From the NCBI GenBank assembly GCA_013874835.1, contig CP059430.1:434001-498000 (forward strand): a stretch of 64,000 nt of DNA. The letters are read 5' to 3'. Below, piece by piece: positions 62,815-64,000 of this stretch (the stretch's first letter is position 1; every line of letters begins with the position of its first letter). This stretch comes from Carnobacteriaceae bacterium zg-84. GTDB lineage: Bacteria; Bacillota; Bacilli; Lactobacillales; Aerococcaceae. The notes beneath the pieces are model-generated. The model searched no databases. It was not told where the DNA came from and saw only the letters and a program-made list of their open reading frames with translations. A program made the position numbers and the translations under genes.

Positions 62815-64000
62815 CAGATTGTTGACAATAGCGATAAAAAATCCAACGTATTTTTCCAGTTTTGAAAAATACGTTGGATTTTACATTTAAAAATGATAAA
62901 TAAAAAACTATATTGTAAAAAATGGCTATCTCTCGTGAGTAGAATTGCCATTTTTTTCATATTTTGGGCAGCACAAGATAACCAAGTGTACTGCTGCATC
63001 TTGGCTACTCCTCTATATTGTGCAAACCGATACCCATGATTTTGTTTAGAGTCTGCAAAGCTACGCTCAATCGTTTCTTTCCGTCGTTTATATAGTGCTT
63101 TCCCAAACGTAGATAATCGACGCTCACGACATCTATCGTATACATCAGCATCTATCGCGCGACGTAGTATCCGTTTATTACTGTTATCGCTTATACGATA
63201 CTGTTTATATCCTTGTCTATCAATGTTTCTGTAGGTGTAAATTTCTCCCGTACGTGTATCCGTAAAACAATCTCTAGATGAATCATATCGAAAAAACTTA
63301 TGGTCAGGATTGCGATGAAAACGTCTATACCCAATCACAGAAAATATCTTTTTCTCTTCTAAAAATTTTAAAATGTCTTTTTTATAATACCCGCTATCTA
63401 ACGCGACACAATTCACATCAAACTTAAATTTATCCATGATATATGTTAATCGCGACACATACGGTACGCTATCATGCACGTTCCCCGGTGTAATAAAGCA
63501 GTCCACAATAAAGTTATGTTTACCATCGACACTACGATGGTCTAAGTACATAAATCCTTTTTCTTTATTATCCCGATGGTAATAGCCGCTTTCTTTATCA
63601 GTCGTACTTTCTTTAATCGTTTTAGAGATGGTTTTATCGGTGTAATGAAACGGCTTTTTTCCAATAGCTTCTCGTTCGGCGTTGATTTCGTTTTCTAAAT
63701 CTCGCTTACGTTCTTGAACCACTTCAATAACGGCGTTTCTAAATTTATTTTTATTGGCGTTTGCTTTAATGTGTGTGGAATCTGTGAATAAGGCTGTGCC
63801 GCTAATTAAATGATGTGAGATAGCTTGGTGTACAATAGTGTTGAATATATCTTCAAACACAGACGTCCCTTGAAAACGGCGAATATAATTTTGAGAGAAA
63901 GTAGAATAATGTGGGGTAGGTTTAGAGAAAGGGAGGTTTAAAAACCATCTAAACGCTACATCCGTTTCGACACGTTTAATGGTTTCCCGCATGGATTTAA
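62814..64000 (-). CDS. IS1182-family transposase (copy 3, partial at window edge)
   Basis: Open throughout the visible ~395 codons, from KSMRETIKRVETD to LLSTI, including the full C-terminus (RFAQYRGVAKMQQYTWLSCA) that copy 2 lacks. The N-terminal ~70 residues are outside the window. This is the best candidate for the active family member, and the only copy here without a visible defect. Confidence 0.88.
   Translation of the reverse strand, partial: KSMRETIKRVETDVAFRWFLNLPFSKPTPHYSTFSQNYIRRFQGTSVFEDIFNTIVHQAISHHLISGTALFTDSTHIKANANKNKFRNAVIEVVQERKRDLENEINAEREAIGKKPFHYTDKTISKTIKESTTDKESGYYHRDNKEKGFMYLDHRSVDGKHNFIVDCFITPGNVHDSVPYVSRLTYIMDKFKFDVNCVALDSGYYKKDILKFLEEKKIFSVIGYRRFHRNPDHKFFRYDSSRDCFTDTRTGEIYTYRNIDRQGYKQYRISDNSNKRILRRAIDADVYDRCRERRLSTFGKALYKRRKETIERSFADSKQNHGYRFAQYRGVAKMQQYTWLSCAAQNMKKMAILLTRDSHFLQYSFLFIIFKCKIQRIFQNWKNTLDFLSLLSTI
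62815..64000 (-). mobile_element. IS1182-family element, copy 3 (runs off the window)
   Basis: Begins with CAGATTGTTGACAATAGC, matching the right end of copy 2 with one changed base, then the transposase on the minus strand. The other end lies beyond 64000. Confidence 0.88.

Overview
The window reads as a low-GC Gram-positive chromosome, most likely a Lactobacillales-type commensal coccus. The evidence is the CIRCE-controlled hrcA-grpE-dnaK-dnaJ order, acpS-alr overlapping by 4 nt, a preQ1 riboswitch before queT, YSIRK/LPXTG surface proteins, and AT-rich codons with AGGAGG ribosome sites. I cannot name the genus from the sequence alone.

Region 1 (1-13.7 kb) is a decaying integrative/conjugative element. 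It holds the tail of a large SNF2-type helicase, an OB-fold (SSB-like) gene, mobC and a relaxase gene split by a group II intron. The helicase, OB-fold and relaxase genes carry nonsense and/or frameshift lesions; mobC is intact. Within the element lies a four-gene cassette (4.4-9.3 kb): an AAA ATPase with a C-terminal HTH, a subtilisin-like (S8) protease, an Abi-alpha/DUF4393 protein with a premature TAG, and a six-helix membrane protein. I read it as a candidate anti-phage or conflict system.

Region 2 (14.4-37.7 kb) is a surface-protein island: a serine recombinase, then three giant or large YSIRK proteins. The first has about 85 copies of an 87-bp calcium-binding (TSP3-like) repeat. The second is a wall-anchored lipase-like protein with about 10 copies of the same repeat. 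The third has about 11 copies of a 435-bp DUF1542-type helical repeat. Two of the three are each followed by a paralogous small CxxC...CxxxC protein. As written, all three large frames are broken by 1-2-nt indels inside or at the repeats, which may be sequencing or assembly error.

Region 3 (37.7-43.3 kb) is an insertion-sequence graveyard: an ISL3 element interrupted by an IS30 element, an IS1182/ISL3 mosaic, a dead IS3-like orfA, and a second, deleted IS30 copy. That copy's target duplication directly touches the CIRCE operator of hrcA.

Region 4 (43.3-64 kb) is core genome: hrcA-grpE-dnaK-dnaJ, a MutS2-like ATPase without Smr domain, recO, an APC amino-acid permease, acpS-alr, queT with riboswitch, a membrane-anchored thioredoxin-like protein, transketolase, and trkA-trkH potassium uptake. 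It is interrupted by IS1182-family elements that sit on terminator hairpins. Two ~105-nt structured repeats (40332-40437 and 54411-54515) share a core but have different, compensating outer stems; they are the best candidate for an undescribed structured element.
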